From Nitrospinota bacterium (GTDB lineage Bacteria; UBA8248), in NCBI GenBank assembly GCA_011523725.1, contig WTGD01000051.1, forward strand, positions 1 to 15,709: a stretch of 15,709 bases of DNA. Direction: 5' to 3'. The notes below the pieces were generated by a model. That model was not told the DNA's origin, searched no databases, and saw only the letters and a list, made by a program, of their open reading frames with translations. The stretch's first letter is position 1; each line of letters starts with the position of its first letter. Both the position numbers and the translations under genes were made by a program. This document shows positions 1 to 7,563 of this stretch, one piece after another.

Positions 1-554
1 GCGCTGAGTGCCCTTTTCGTCGTCGAGGCGGCTTCGGTCAGGGCATCCTCATCCGCCTCCCGCATGTCCTCGCCCGTAATTTCCCCGTACGCCTCGATGA
101 TGTTTTGAGCCGAAATCCCTCCTTCCATCACGTCCCAGGCGGCCAGCGTTGCGCCCAGATGCGCCGCCTCGGGCGCTGCGGCGTATTTCGAGGCGATGGC
201 GTCGACATCGACCGAGGCGATGCAAAGCCCGCGGTTTTCTATCGCGTTTTGCGTGTTCAAGACGAGGACGCCGCCGGGCTTGAGGGCGCCCCCCATCGGG
301 GGGACGACGGCGAGGTTGGGGTCGCAGACGATTTCCAGATCGTATTCCGCCGGGATGGCGAGGTCGGCGAGTTGTTCTCGTGAAATTTTCACGACCGCCC
401 TGTCGGGCGAGCCCGGGGGAGAGGGAAAGCCGGGCGTGCGTACCTGGGCAGAGAACCCGGCCCGGTTGGCCGCGCCGGCGAAGATGCGCGCCGCGCTCAG
501 GAAGAGCGCCTCTCCGCCGATTTCGCGTCTTCCATGAAAACAAACCACGCGCAT
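1..554 (-). CDS. 2-oxoacid:acceptor oxidoreductase gamma-subunit-like protein (partial, 3' end off the window)
   Basis: Read directly on the minus strand from ATG at 554-552; 184 codons are open to the window edge, so the C-terminus is missing. The start reads MRVVCFHGRREIGGEALFL, followed by an oxidised-substrate-like stretch (RTPGFPSP, then RAVVKIS) and a later LVLNTQNA, which is the pattern of the PF01558 gamma domain of pyruvate/2-oxoglutarate:ferredoxin oxidoreductases. Those enzymes decarboxylate 2-oxoacids to acyl-CoA and reduce ferredoxin; the gamma domain is a structural or CoA-related part. Odd point: the usual glycine-rich GRGGQG after the first strand is replaced by GRREIGGE, so this is a divergent member. 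The partner alpha, beta and delta genes would lie left of position 1. It diverges from miaB across about 195 bp. Family assignment is by recognition of the N-terminal pattern; the substrate is unknown. Confidence 0.68.
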   Translation of the reverse strand, partial: MRVVCFHGRREIGGEALFLSAARIFAGAANRAGFSAQVRTPGFPSPPGSPDRAVVKISREQLADLAIPAEYDLEIVCDPNLAVVPPMGGALKPGGVLVLNTQNAIENRGLCIASVDVDAIASKYAAAPEAAHLGATLAAWDVMEGGISAQNIIEAYGEITGEDMREADEDALTEAASTTKRALS

Positions 555-639
555 GGCGTATTTCCCGTTCAAGAGAAGAAAAAAGCGCGAGCCCTCGACA
601 GCTTTAGCAAAATCCGGGACCCTTTTCCATCTTTCAAAG

Positions 640-668
640 TTGACATCGAAAACGCGCCCTCGCAATAT
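640..668 (+). promoter_or_regulatory. Possible sigma70-type promoter upstream of miaB
   Basis: TTGACA at 640-645, a 17-nt spacer, then CAATAT at 663-668 (3 of 6 matches to TATAAT, including the important second A and last T). It lies in the 195-bp gap between the divergent oxidoreductase gene and miaB and would give a leader of about 75 nt. The -35 box is perfect and the -10 is weak. Confidence 0.4.
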
Positions 669-749
669 GGCCCCAGGGATTCCCCTGAGACCTGCGTTGC
701 CGAAGTTCCTGCTCGCGCGGGCAATGAAGCAAAGAATGGAGAGTGCGCC

Positions 750-2144
750 TTGAACAAGAAGTTCAAGATTTTCACATACGGCTGCCAGATGAACCGCTAC
801 GATACCGAAACGATCACCGGGTATCTGGAGAGTGAGGGGTATGAGGAGACCGAATCGAACGAAGCGGCCGACCTCATCCTGCTGAACACCTGCTCGATTC
901 GCGACAAGGCGGAGCAGAAGGTTTATAGCCAGATCGGGCGTCTCGACAAGCTCAAGAGAACGAACCCCGCTCTCAAGATCGGCGTGTGCGGCTGTTTCGC
1001 CACGCGCGACGGGGAGGCGATAGCGAAACGCGGCAAAACGGTCGACCTCGTCTTCGGCACCCAGAACATCGCCAAGCTCCCGATGCTGCTCGAGGAGATG
1101 GAGGAGCGCCGGGTGGTCGATACCGAGCCGATTCCGCCCGATTTCACCGAACTCGCCCCGATGGCGCGCGGCGGCGGCCTGAACGCCTTCGTGAGCATCG
1201 CGCGCGGGTGCGATAATTTCTGCACCTTCTGCGTCGTGCCCTACACGCGCGGACCCGAGTGGAGCAAGCCGGGCGAACTCATCGTGGACGAGGTCGAGCG
1301 CGCGGTGGCGGAGGGTTTCCACGAGGTGACGCTCCTCGGCCAGAACGTGAACTCCTACGGCCGCAAATCGCCGGGCGAGCTTACCTTCGGCGGGTTGCTG
1401 AGGCGCCTGGACGAGGTGGACGGGCTCGAGCGCATCCGCTTCATGACGTCGCATCCCAAGGATTGCGACGAGGACATGGTCGACGCGATGGGAGAATCCC
1501 CGAAAGTGTGTGAGCATCTCCACCTGCCGGTGCAATCGGGTGCGGACGCGGTGCTCGCGCGCATGGAGCGCGGCTACACGGCGGATGAGTATCTCGAAAA
1601 GGTCTCCCTGTTCAGGGAGCGCGTGAAGGACGGGGTGCTGACCTCGGACGTCATCATCGGCTTCCCCGGCGAGCGGGACGAGGATTTTGAAGACACGCTC
1701 CGCGTGTTGCGCGAGGCGCGCTACGACAACATCTACATGTTCAAATACTCCCCCCGGCCCGGAACGCCCGCGTTCGACATGGAGGACACCCTTCCCGAAG
1801 AGGTGCTCACCGAGCGCTTCGAGGAGGCCAGCCGGGTGCAGCGCGAGATGACGGAGAATCTTCACGCGGAACTCGTCGGCGGCGTTCAGGAGGTGATGGT
1901 CGAAGGCGCGGTGAAGCCCAGGAGCGCGCCCGCCGGATGCGCGGGCTGCCCGGATTTTGCGGATGAATCGGACGCGAACTGGTTTGCGGGTCGCAGTCGA
2001 GGCAATCACAGGGTACAATTATATGCGGAGGGTTTTACGCCCGAGCCGGGAGACGTGGTCGAGGTGAAAATCATGAGGGGCGGCATCCACTCTCTGGCGG
2101 GCGTCTCGCCGCCGGGCGCCGTGGCGATGGAGGAAGACGAATGA
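750..2144 (+). CDS. miaB: tRNA-2-methylthio-N6-isopentenyladenosine37 methylthiotransferase MiaB
   Basis: Radical-SAM enzyme that adds a methylthio group to i6A37 of tRNAs reading UNN codons; cytoplasmic, with two 4Fe-4S clusters. The UPF0004 domain has its cluster cysteines at C12 (YGCQMN), C48 (NTCSIRDKAEQK) and C82 (GCFA). The radical-SAM motif is C154-x3-C158-x2-C161 within GCDNFCTFCVVPYTRG, a MiaB signature. A C-terminal TRAM-like region follows from about residue 375. Length 464 aa is normal for MiaB. TTG at 750 was chosen because it follows GGAGAG (738-743) at proper spacing and starts the conserved sequence at once. The in-frame ATG at 534 would add 72 unconserved residues and run over the divergent gene. 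Odd: the TRAM region carries an insertion with a CxxC (C397, C400). Its stop overlaps the next start by 4 bp, so the two are probably translationally coupled. Confidence 0.93.
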   Translation: MNKKFKIFTYGCQMNRYDTETITGYLESEGYEETESNEAADLILLNTCSIRDKAEQKVYSQIGRLDKLKRTNPALKIGVCGCFATRDGEAIAKRGKTVDLVFGTQNIAKLPMLLEEMEERRVVDTEPIPPDFTELAPMARGGGLNAFVSIARGCDNFCTFCVVPYTRGPEWSKPGELIVDEVERAVAEGFHEVTLLGQNVNSYGRKSPGELTFGGLLRRLDEVDGLERIRFMTSHPKDCDEDMVDAMGESPKVCEHLHLPVQSGADAVLARMERGYTADEYLEKVSLFRERVKDGVLTSDVIIGFPGERDEDFEDTLRVLREARYDNIYMFKYSPRPGTPAFDMEDTLPEEVLTERFEEASRVQREMTENLHAELVGGVQEVMVEGAVKPRSAPAGCAGCPDFADESDANWFAGRSRGNHRVQLYAEGFTPEPGDVVEVKIMRGGIHSLAGVSPPGAVAMEEDE

Positions 2145-2704
2145 TGATCGAGATGAAAGTCAAGGGCCTCACGCTCGATCCGCACACCAACGTGCCGATA
2201 GTGGTGCTGCGCGAGACCGAGGGAGATCGCGCGCTGCCCATCTGGGTGGGCATTTTCGAGGCGCACGCCATCGCGCGCGAGATCGAGAGCTTCGAGACGC
2301 CGCGGCCGATGACCCACGATCTGATCAAGAACATGATCAACGACTTAAAGGGCCGGGTGGATAAAATCCTCATCAACGATCTGAAGGACAACACCTTTTT
2401 CGCCGAAATACACCTTTCCGTGAACGCCTCGGAAATCGTCGTCGATTCCAGACCCTCCGATGCCATCGCCGTGGCCCTGCGCATGGGCAGCCCGATTTTC
2501 GTGGAGGAGAAGGTGCTCGAGGAGGCGAAGAGCATCCAGTTCAACGAAGAGGAAATAAAAGAGGGCGTCTCCGGGGTGGAGCCGGGCGCGGGGGAAGACA
2601 ATCCCCCCGAATCGGAAAAGCCGATCGAAGAAGAGCCCGAGGACATCAAGGAATGGCTCAAGGACCTCAAGCCCGATGATTTCCTGAAAGAGGACAACAA
2701 CTAA
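2141..2704 (+). CDS. Bifunctional nuclease (BFN/DUF151) family protein
   Basis: 187 aa. Residues 1 to about 135 form a DUF151/BFN domain: MKVKGLTLDPHTN, then LPIWVGIFEAHAIA, the MTHDLIKNMI helix, and the family hallmark SRPSDAIAVALR. Bacterial and plant BFN proteins have been described as bifunctional RNase/DNase; the true cellular role in most bacteria is unsettled. The C-terminal 50 residues are very acidic (many E/D/P) and look like a disordered tail ending in a short helix. The start overlaps the miaB stop in an ATGA arrangement, with a second ATG directly after it, so both genes probably share one transcript. Adjacency to a tRNA modification gene suggests a link to RNA or translation, which is only inference. 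Confidence 0.88.
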   Translation: MMIEMKVKGLTLDPHTNVPIVVLRETEGDRALPIWVGIFEAHAIAREIESFETPRPMTHDLIKNMINDLKGRVDKILINDLKDNTFFAEIHLSVNASEIVVDSRPSDAIAVALRMGSPIFVEEKVLEEAKSIQFNEEEIKEGVSGVEPGAGEDNPPESEKPIEEEPEDIKEWLKDLKPDDFLKEDNN

Positions 2705-2748
2705 GGCGAGGCTTGCCCGGGCTTCACCCCCACCGGAGTTTGACCGTT

Positions 2749-3396
2749 TTGCTTCTCTATCTCTTGCGGCACGGCGAGACGGACTGGAACGTCGAGCAGC
2801 GCATACAGGGCGTCTCCGACACCGCGCTCAACGAAGTGGGCGTCGCGCAGGCCGAAGCGCTCGGGTGCGCGCTGCGCGGACGCCCGATCGCCTGCGTCTA
2901 CGCGAGTCCGCTGATGCGCGCGAGGCGCACCGCCGAGATCGTCGCGCAAGCCGTTGATGCGCCCCTCCTCGAGGAGCCGGGCATCGCCGAGTTGAACCAG
3001 GGCGAACTCGAGGGAGAGCCCTTTCGCCGGCTTCCCGAGACGCACCCCGATTTCATGCAGATGTGGCGGAACCATCCCGCCCGCGTCCGTATGCCGGGCG
3101 GCGAGACGCTCGCGGAGCTGCAGGAGCGGGCCTGGGCCGCGATGGAGCGCTTCCTCGCGGCGCACGAAGACGAAGTCATCGCCGCGGTGAGCCACAATCT
3201 GGCGATCATCATGATCCTGTGCCGGATTCTGGGCGTCGATCTCGACGGCTTCCGGGCGATACGCCAGCACAACGCCGCGATGAACATCATCGAGCATTCG
3301 CCCGAGCGGGGCTGGAGCGTCGTGACGATGAACTCCCTGGCGCACTTACAGGACGCGCCCGTCTCGGAGCGGAATCCGTTTCAGCCCTATATCTGA
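2749..3396 (+). CDS. Histidine phosphatase family protein (phosphoglycerate-mutase-like)
   Basis: About 215 aa of the PF00300 histidine phosphatase superfamily, whose members move or remove phosphate through a phosphohistidine. The N-terminal LLYLLRHGETDWN carries the nucleophilic His (H8 with this start) and the RHGE motif. The acid/base region is GELEG, and the second catalytic His is in AAVSHNLAI (H149). The family includes cofactor-dependent phosphoglycerate mutases, alpha-ribazole phosphatase (CobC) and broad-specificity phosphatases; the substrate cannot be read from sequence. TTG at 2749 was chosen because CCGGAG (2733-2738) precedes it by 10 nt and it gives the usual start just before the RHG strand. 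TTG at 2713 and 2740 are alternatives. It lies 44 bp after the DUF151 gene and probably belongs to the same operon. Confidence 0.85.
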   Translation: MLLYLLRHGETDWNVEQRIQGVSDTALNEVGVAQAEALGCALRGRPIACVYASPLMRARRTAEIVAQAVDAPLLEEPGIAELNQGELEGEPFRRLPETHPDFMQMWRNHPARVRMPGGETLAELQERAWAAMERFLAAHEDEVIAAVSHNLAIIMILCRILGVDLDGFRAIRQHNAAMNIIEHSPERGWSVVTMNSLAHLQDAPVSERNPFQPYI

Positions 3397-3423
3397 GGAT
3401 GTGCCGCGGGGTAACTGCGCGAC

Positions 3424-3615
3424 TCAGTCGTAGTCCTTGCCTTCGGGGTCGGAGACGTTCCGGTAGTAGTCTTGAATGTCGTCCACGAGGCGGTCGACCT
3501 CGGTTTTCGGTTTCTTTCGCTTGGACGCCATGTAGCGGTGCAGCAGATAGAAGGCGATGAACCCCAGGAAAAAGCCCAGGGCCGCTCCGTCGAGGAATGT
3601 CTGGTATCCGCCCAT
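3424..3615 (-). CDS. Small single-pass membrane protein, function unknown
   Basis: 63 aa. Residues about 10-28 form one hydrophobic helix (AALGFFLGFIAFYLLHRYM), followed by a basic stretch (ASKRKKPK) and an acidic C-terminal part with a predicted short helix (DRLVDDIQDYYRN). The positive-inside rule places the C-terminus in the cytoplasm. Support for a real gene: GGAG 7 nt before the ATG, and a well-formed promoter upstream at 3654-3681 on the same strand. I recognise no family. It is transcribed away from the uvrD-like gene and towards the phosphatase gene. Confidence 0.65.
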   Translation of the reverse strand: MGGYQTFLDGAALGFFLGFIAFYLLHRYMASKRKKPKTEVDRLVDDIQDYYRNVSDPEGKDYD

Positions 3616-3653
3616 CAGAACGCTCCAGCCCGTGATGTCGTGTATGGATTTAC

Positions 3654-3681
3654 ATTATCTTCGGGGGCGTTCGCCTGTCAA
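3654..3681 (-). promoter_or_regulatory. Sigma70-type promoter for the small membrane protein gene
   Basis: On the minus strand TTGACA (3681-3676), a 16-nt spacer and GATAAT (3659-3654, 5 of 6 matches to TATAAT). Transcription would start near 3647, leaving a leader of about 32 nt that contains the GGAG ribosome site. Confidence 0.6.
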
Positions 3682-3767
3682 CCGAATGGACGGTTGGGCC
3701 GTTTGTCCAGGACGGGTTAAGGTGCGGAAATACGGCGATGAAGAACTTCATCCGAAGTGAGTGTTAA

Positions 3768-5909
3768 ATGAGCGCGCGAGAGCACAGGACATACACGATC
3801 AAGCGGCCCGCGCCTTCGCCCGCGCGTCGCAAGGCGTATGAGGAAAAACTCAACCCCCGGCAACTCGAGGTCGTGATGGCGGGCGGCGGGCCGCTTCTCG
3901 TCATCGCGGGCGCGGGCAGCGGCAAGACGCACACCATCACCTACCGTCTCGCGCGTTTGGTGGAGGACGGCGTCGCGCCCGAATCCATCCTGCTCGTCAC
4001 CTTCACGAACAAGGCCGCGCGCGAGATGCTCCACCGCGCCGCCTCCCTCATCCAGACCGACGCGCGGCGCGTCTGGGGCGGCACGTTCCACCACGTGGGG
4101 AATCTGATCTTAAGGCGATACGGGAACCTCATCGGCTACGGGCCGAACTTCACCATCCTGGACCGCGAGGACGCGGCTGATCTGGTGACCGAGTGTATCC
4201 GCCTCGCGGGGTTCGACCCCAAGGAGAAGTACTTCCCGAGAGGCCGTGTTCTGGAGTCGATATTCGCCCTCGCCGCCGATACCGACAAAAGCGTCGCGGA
4301 GACGGTGCTGGGCCGGTATTCATATCTGGGCGACCGCCTGGGCGAGATAGAGCAAATCGCCGCCCACTACGAGGAGCGCAAGAAAGAGATTCAGGCGGTG
4401 GATTTCTCGGGCCTGCTCGCGCTCACGCGGAATCTGCTCGCCGAGAACGAGGAGGCGCGCCGGGAACTCCAGACGCGTTTTCGCTACATCCTCGTGGATG
4501 AATACCAGGACACCAACAAGGTGCAGGCCGACCTGGTGGACCTCCTCGCCGGGGAGCAGAAAAACGTCACCGTGGTGGGGGATGACGCGCAGAGCATCTA
4601 CAGCTTCCGGGGTGCGCACTTCGAGAACATCATCACCTTTCCCGAGCGATACCCCGACGCCAGGCTCTTCCGCCTGGAGGAGAACTACAGGAGCACGGCG
4701 AACATCCTGTCGCTCGCCAACGCCTCCATCGCCCACAACAAGCGCCAGTTCGAGAAAAACCTCACAACCACTCGCGGCGAGGGAATGAAGCCCGCCCTCG
4801 TGGCCGCGCGCGACGCCATGCAGCAGGCGGACTTCGTGGTCGACCGCACGCTCGCGCTGCGCGATGAGGATGACGTGCCGCTCTCCCAGATCGCGGTGCT
4901 CTACCGGGCGCACTACCACTCCATGGAACTCCAGATGGAGCTCACGCGCCGGGGGATTCCCTTCGAGATCAGGAGCGGGCTGCGCTTTTTCGAGCAGCGC
5001 CACATCAAGGACGTGACGGCTTTCCTGAGGCTCGTGAGTTCGCCGGCGGACGAACTGGCCTGGAAGCGCGCGCTCAAGCTCCTGCCCGGCGTGGGGGACG
5101 TCACCGCGCACCGGGTGTGGGAGCAGGTGCGGATATACGAGGAGCCCTTCTCGTTTCTCGCGAGCGCCGGTGTGGGATTCATCCCCGGGAACGCGCGCGC
5201 GGGTTTCGAGACGTTCAGGAAGCTGGTCGTCGAGCTCACGGGCGCCCCCCGCGCCGCCGCGGGAGAGAAGCCGTCCGCCCTCCCGCCGACGGAGATGATC
5301 AACCTCGTCCTGGACCGGCTCTACCTGGATTACCTCAAGAACACTTTTGAGGACGCCGAAGCGCGCATCGAGGACGTGCGCCAGCTCGCGGAATACGCGG
5401 TGCAGTACGACGGGGCGACGGCGTTTCTCTCAGAACTCGCGCTCATGGGTACGGCCGCCGCGGCCGGCCCCGGGGCGCCTGGCGAGCGAGACGAGCCGGA
5501 TGAGTCGATGGTGCTCACCTCGGTCCATCAGGCGAAGGGCCTGGAGTGGAAGGTGGTGTTTCTCATCTGGCTCACCGACACGCGCTTCCCCTCTCCGAGG
5601 TCGGTGCCCAAACCCGGAGGTGAAGAGGAAGAGGAGGAAAGGCGGCTTTTCTACGTCGCCCTCACGCGGGCGAAGGATGAACTCTACATGTGCCAGCCCA
5701 TGCTCGAGAGCGAGGCGTGGAACAGGGGGGCGTTCTCCCGGCTTTCGAGATACGTGGAGGAACTGCCCGAAGAACTCTATGAGCGCTGGCTGCTGGAAGA
5801 AGAGGCGCTGGAGACCCCGAAGGGTGAAGACGCCCCGGAACCTGCCTCGCGCCTCGCCGATCCGGATGAGCCGGACGGCCTTCGCTATGAATACGATGCG
5901 GATGGTTGA
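3768..5909 (+). CDS. UvrD/PcrA/Rep-type superfamily 1A DNA helicase
   Basis: 713 aa 3'-5' helicase of the kind that unwinds DNA in nucleotide-excision and replication-restart repair. SF1A motifs appear in order: Q motif (LNPRQLEVV, about residue 30), Walker A AGAGSGKT (47-54), motif Ia LLVTFTNKAAREM, motif II DEYQDTN (about 244), motif III GDDAQSIYSFRGA (about 270), motif IV EENYRST, motif V TSVHQAKGLEWKVVF (about 583) and motif VI RRLFYVALTRAKDEL (about 625). Length fits UvrD/PcrA (about 700-750 aa). The C-terminus is acidic and lacks a clear PcrA-type extension. I do not choose between uvrD, pcrA and rep. The ribosome site before ATG 3768 is weak (AGTGAG). It stands alone between a divergent small gene and the metabolic cluster. 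Confidence 0.93.
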   Translation: MSAREHRTYTIKRPAPSPARRKAYEEKLNPRQLEVVMAGGGPLLVIAGAGSGKTHTITYRLARLVEDGVAPESILLVTFTNKAAREMLHRAASLIQTDARRVWGGTFHHVGNLILRRYGNLIGYGPNFTILDREDAADLVTECIRLAGFDPKEKYFPRGRVLESIFALAADTDKSVAETVLGRYSYLGDRLGEIEQIAAHYEERKKEIQAVDFSGLLALTRNLLAENEEARRELQTRFRYILVDEYQDTNKVQADLVDLLAGEQKNVTVVGDDAQSIYSFRGAHFENIITFPERYPDARLFRLEENYRSTANILSLANASIAHNKRQFEKNLTTTRGEGMKPALVAARDAMQQADFVVDRTLALRDEDDVPLSQIAVLYRAHYHSMELQMELTRRGIPFEIRSGLRFFEQRHIKDVTAFLRLVSSPADELAWKRALKLLPGVGDVTAHRVWEQVRIYEEPFSFLASAGVGFIPGNARAGFETFRKLVVELTGAPRAAAGEKPSALPPTEMINLVLDRLYLDYLKNTFEDAEARIEDVRQLAEYAVQYDGATAFLSELALMGTAAAAGPGAPGERDEPDESMVLTSVHQAKGLEWKVVFLIWLTDTRFPSPRSVPKPGGEEEEEERRLFYVALTRAKDELYMCQPMLESEAWNRGAFSRLSRYVEELPEELYERWLLEEEALETPKGEDAPEPASRLADPDEPDGLRYEYDADG

Positions 5910-6032
5910 GCGCTTGTTCGCCGCCGCCCCTTCGCGCTATGATTTTTCCCCGAACCCCAGTCATGATTTGCCGTCATAATCTAGGGAACAAAATTCTCGT
6001 CATACGCCGTCATCAACGGAGGAATGAAATTC

Positions 6033-6836
6033 GTGTCTGAAGTCAAGGAATACGCGCCGGGGAGTTTCTGCTGGGCCGACCTGGTGGCGAAGGAAGTGGG
6101 CGTCGCCAGGGATTTCTATACGTCCCTGTTCGGCTGGACGTTCGAGGACCGGCCCGTGATGGAGGAAGCCGTCTACACCATATTCTCGAAAGGCGGAAAG
6201 CAGACCTGCGCCATGTTCGAGATGTTTCCGGGCATGCTCGAAAGCGGCCACCCCTCTTTCTGGCAGAGCTACGTGTCGGTCGAAAGCGCCGATGAGACCG
6301 TGAAGAAAGCGGTGGAACTCGGCGGCCAGGCCGCCCAGGAGCCGTGCGACGTGTTCGACGTGGGCCGCATGGCGATGATCCGCGACCCGGGGGAGGCTTT
6401 CCTGTGCCTCTGGCAACCCAGGGCGCACAAGGGCGCCGACGTCATCGGCGAGCCGGGCGCGCTCGTCTGGAACGAGCTGATCACGAAAGACGTGGAACGC
6501 GCCGGAACTTTTTACGCCGAACTGTTCGGCTGGACGGGCACCGTGATGCCCAACCCGGCGGGCGGGGACTACACGGTGTTCATGAGCGGGGAGGAGCCGC
6601 GCGCGGGCATGCTCGAACTCACGCCCGAGATGGGCGGGATGCCCCCGCACTGGGGGGTGTATTTTCAGGTGGAAAACTTCGACGCCGCGCTCGAGAAGGC
6701 AGTCAGCCTGGGCGGGCAGGGCACGTTCCCCCCGATGGACATACCCGACGTGGGGAGATTCGGCGGAATCATGGACCCGCAGGGGGCGTGCTTCACGGCG
6801 ATGGAACCGGCGGGTACTGAAGATTGTTCCCTATGA
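6033..6836 (+). CDS. Two-domain VOC (glyoxalase/bleomycin-resistance superfamily) protein
   Basis: 267 aa with two tandem VOC domains. Domain 1, to about residue 125, starts at PGSFCWADLVAKEVGVARDFYTSLFGW. Domain 2 starts at GALVWNELITKDVERAGTFYAELFGW. Both repeat the (W)x(D/E)L...FY..LFGW pattern and end with DVGR...DP. VOC proteins bind metals or small molecules and act as isomerases, dioxygenases, lyases or resistance proteins; this two-domain type resembles mycobacterial Rv0577-like proteins as I recall them. GTG 6033 is preferred because GGAGG (6018-6022) lies 10 nt before it. The in-frame ATG at 6024 is only 1 nt from that site and adds three residues. It is the first gene of a plus-strand cluster with flavin-reductase, dehydrogenase and MetE-like genes; the substrate is unknown. 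Confidence 0.86.
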   Translation: MSEVKEYAPGSFCWADLVAKEVGVARDFYTSLFGWTFEDRPVMEEAVYTIFSKGGKQTCAMFEMFPGMLESGHPSFWQSYVSVESADETVKKAVELGGQAAQEPCDVFDVGRMAMIRDPGEAFLCLWQPRAHKGADVIGEPGALVWNELITKDVERAGTFYAELFGWTGTVMPNPAGGDYTVFMSGEEPRAGMLELTPEMGGMPPHWGVYFQVENFDAALEKAVSLGGQGTFPPMDIPDVGRFGGIMDPQGACFTAMEPAGTEDCSL

Positions 6837-6852
6837 AGCCGCTCCGCGGCTT
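6836..6852 (+). other. Intercistronic hairpin at the end of the VOC gene
   Basis: AAGCCGC (6836-6842), loop TCC, GCGGCTT (6846-6852): a perfect 7-bp GC-rich stem starting on the last base of the VOC stop codon and followed by ATTTC rather than a T-run. It more likely stabilises or tunes the transcript between VOC and the flavin-reductase gene than terminates it. A related 6-bp stem (GAGCCG, CTCT, CGGCTT) lies at 8663-8678 before the MetE-like gene. Confidence 0.45.
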
Positions 6853-6876
6853 ATTTCGACAGGAGTGTGAAAACGC

Positions 6877-7521
6877 ATGAAATACAAAACCATCGACCCC
6901 GCCGACAACCACTGGCGGCAGAACTACCGCCTGCTCGTCGGCTCCGTCGTGCCGAGGCCCATCGCCTGGGTGAGCACCATCAGTGCGGACGGCTACGCGA
7001 ACCTCGCCCCCTTCAGCTTCTTCACCTGCGTGGGCCACGACCCGCCCCTGCTCTCGATTTCGGTGGGCGTGCGCGAGAGTTCCTACAAGGACACGGCGCG
7101 CAACATCATGGAGACGCAGGGCTACGTCATCCACACGGTGGTGGACGGCCTGGAGGAGCAGATGAACATCTGCGCGGACGACTTCCCCTTCGAGGTGAGC
7201 GAGTTCGAAGAAGCGGGCTTGACGCCGATAGATTCCGACCTCGTCAAGGCGCCTCGCATCGCCGAAGCGCCCGTGGCCATGGAGTGCCAGTTCCGCCACC
7301 TCATCACGAACGGACGCGAGCACCTGACGAACGTCATCATCGGCGAGGTGGTGCGCTGGCACGTGCGCGAGGACGTGATGATCGAGGAGGGGAAATACAT
7401 CGACCCCGTCCTGCTCCGGCCCGTGGGCCGGCTCGCGGGCAACGGGTACTGCCGCTCGCACGACGTGTTCGACATGCAGCGGCCCGACAGGAAGGCGACG
7501 CAGTTCAGCCCCAAGGGCTGA
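6877..7521 (+). CDS. Flavin-reductase-like (FMN-binding split barrel) protein
   Basis: 214 aa. Signature of the flavin reductase-like domain (DIM6/NTAB type): NYRLLVGSVVPRPIAWVST, then YANLAPFSFFTCVGHDPP and the FMN-phosphate-contacting SSYKDTARNI region. Members bind FMN and either supply reduced flavin to a partner monooxygenase or act as flavoenzymes themselves. AGGAG at 6861-6865 precedes ATG 6877 by 11 nt. It sits 40 bp after the VOC gene and 42 bp before the alcohol dehydrogenase, consistent with one operon. No monooxygenase gene is visible in the window, so a two-component role cannot be claimed. Confidence 0.88.
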   Translation: MKYKTIDPADNHWRQNYRLLVGSVVPRPIAWVSTISADGYANLAPFSFFTCVGHDPPLLSISVGVRESSYKDTARNIMETQGYVIHTVVDGLEEQMNICADDFPFEVSEFEEAGLTPIDSDLVKAPRIAEAPVAMECQFRHLITNGREHLTNVIIGEVVRWHVREDVMIEEGKYIDPVLLRPVGRLAGNGYCRSHDVFDMQRPDRKATQFSPKG

Positions 7522-7563
7522 TTGTCATTATCAAAATCCTCTTAAGCGAAGGAGGGGCGTGAG

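Noticed and set aside
534..749. Upstream extension of the miaB reading frame to ATG 534
   Set aside because: The extra 72 residues resemble nothing in MiaB and cover the promoter region and the divergent gene start; TTG 750 has a proper ribosome site and begins the conserved domain.
4320..5111. 263-codon open frame on the minus strand
   Set aside because: Shadow of the UvrD-like helicase gene; no motif.
6836..6852. Rho-independent terminator after the VOC gene
   Set aside because: The stem is strong but is followed by ATTTC rather than a T-run, and the next gene starts 24 bp later on the same strand.
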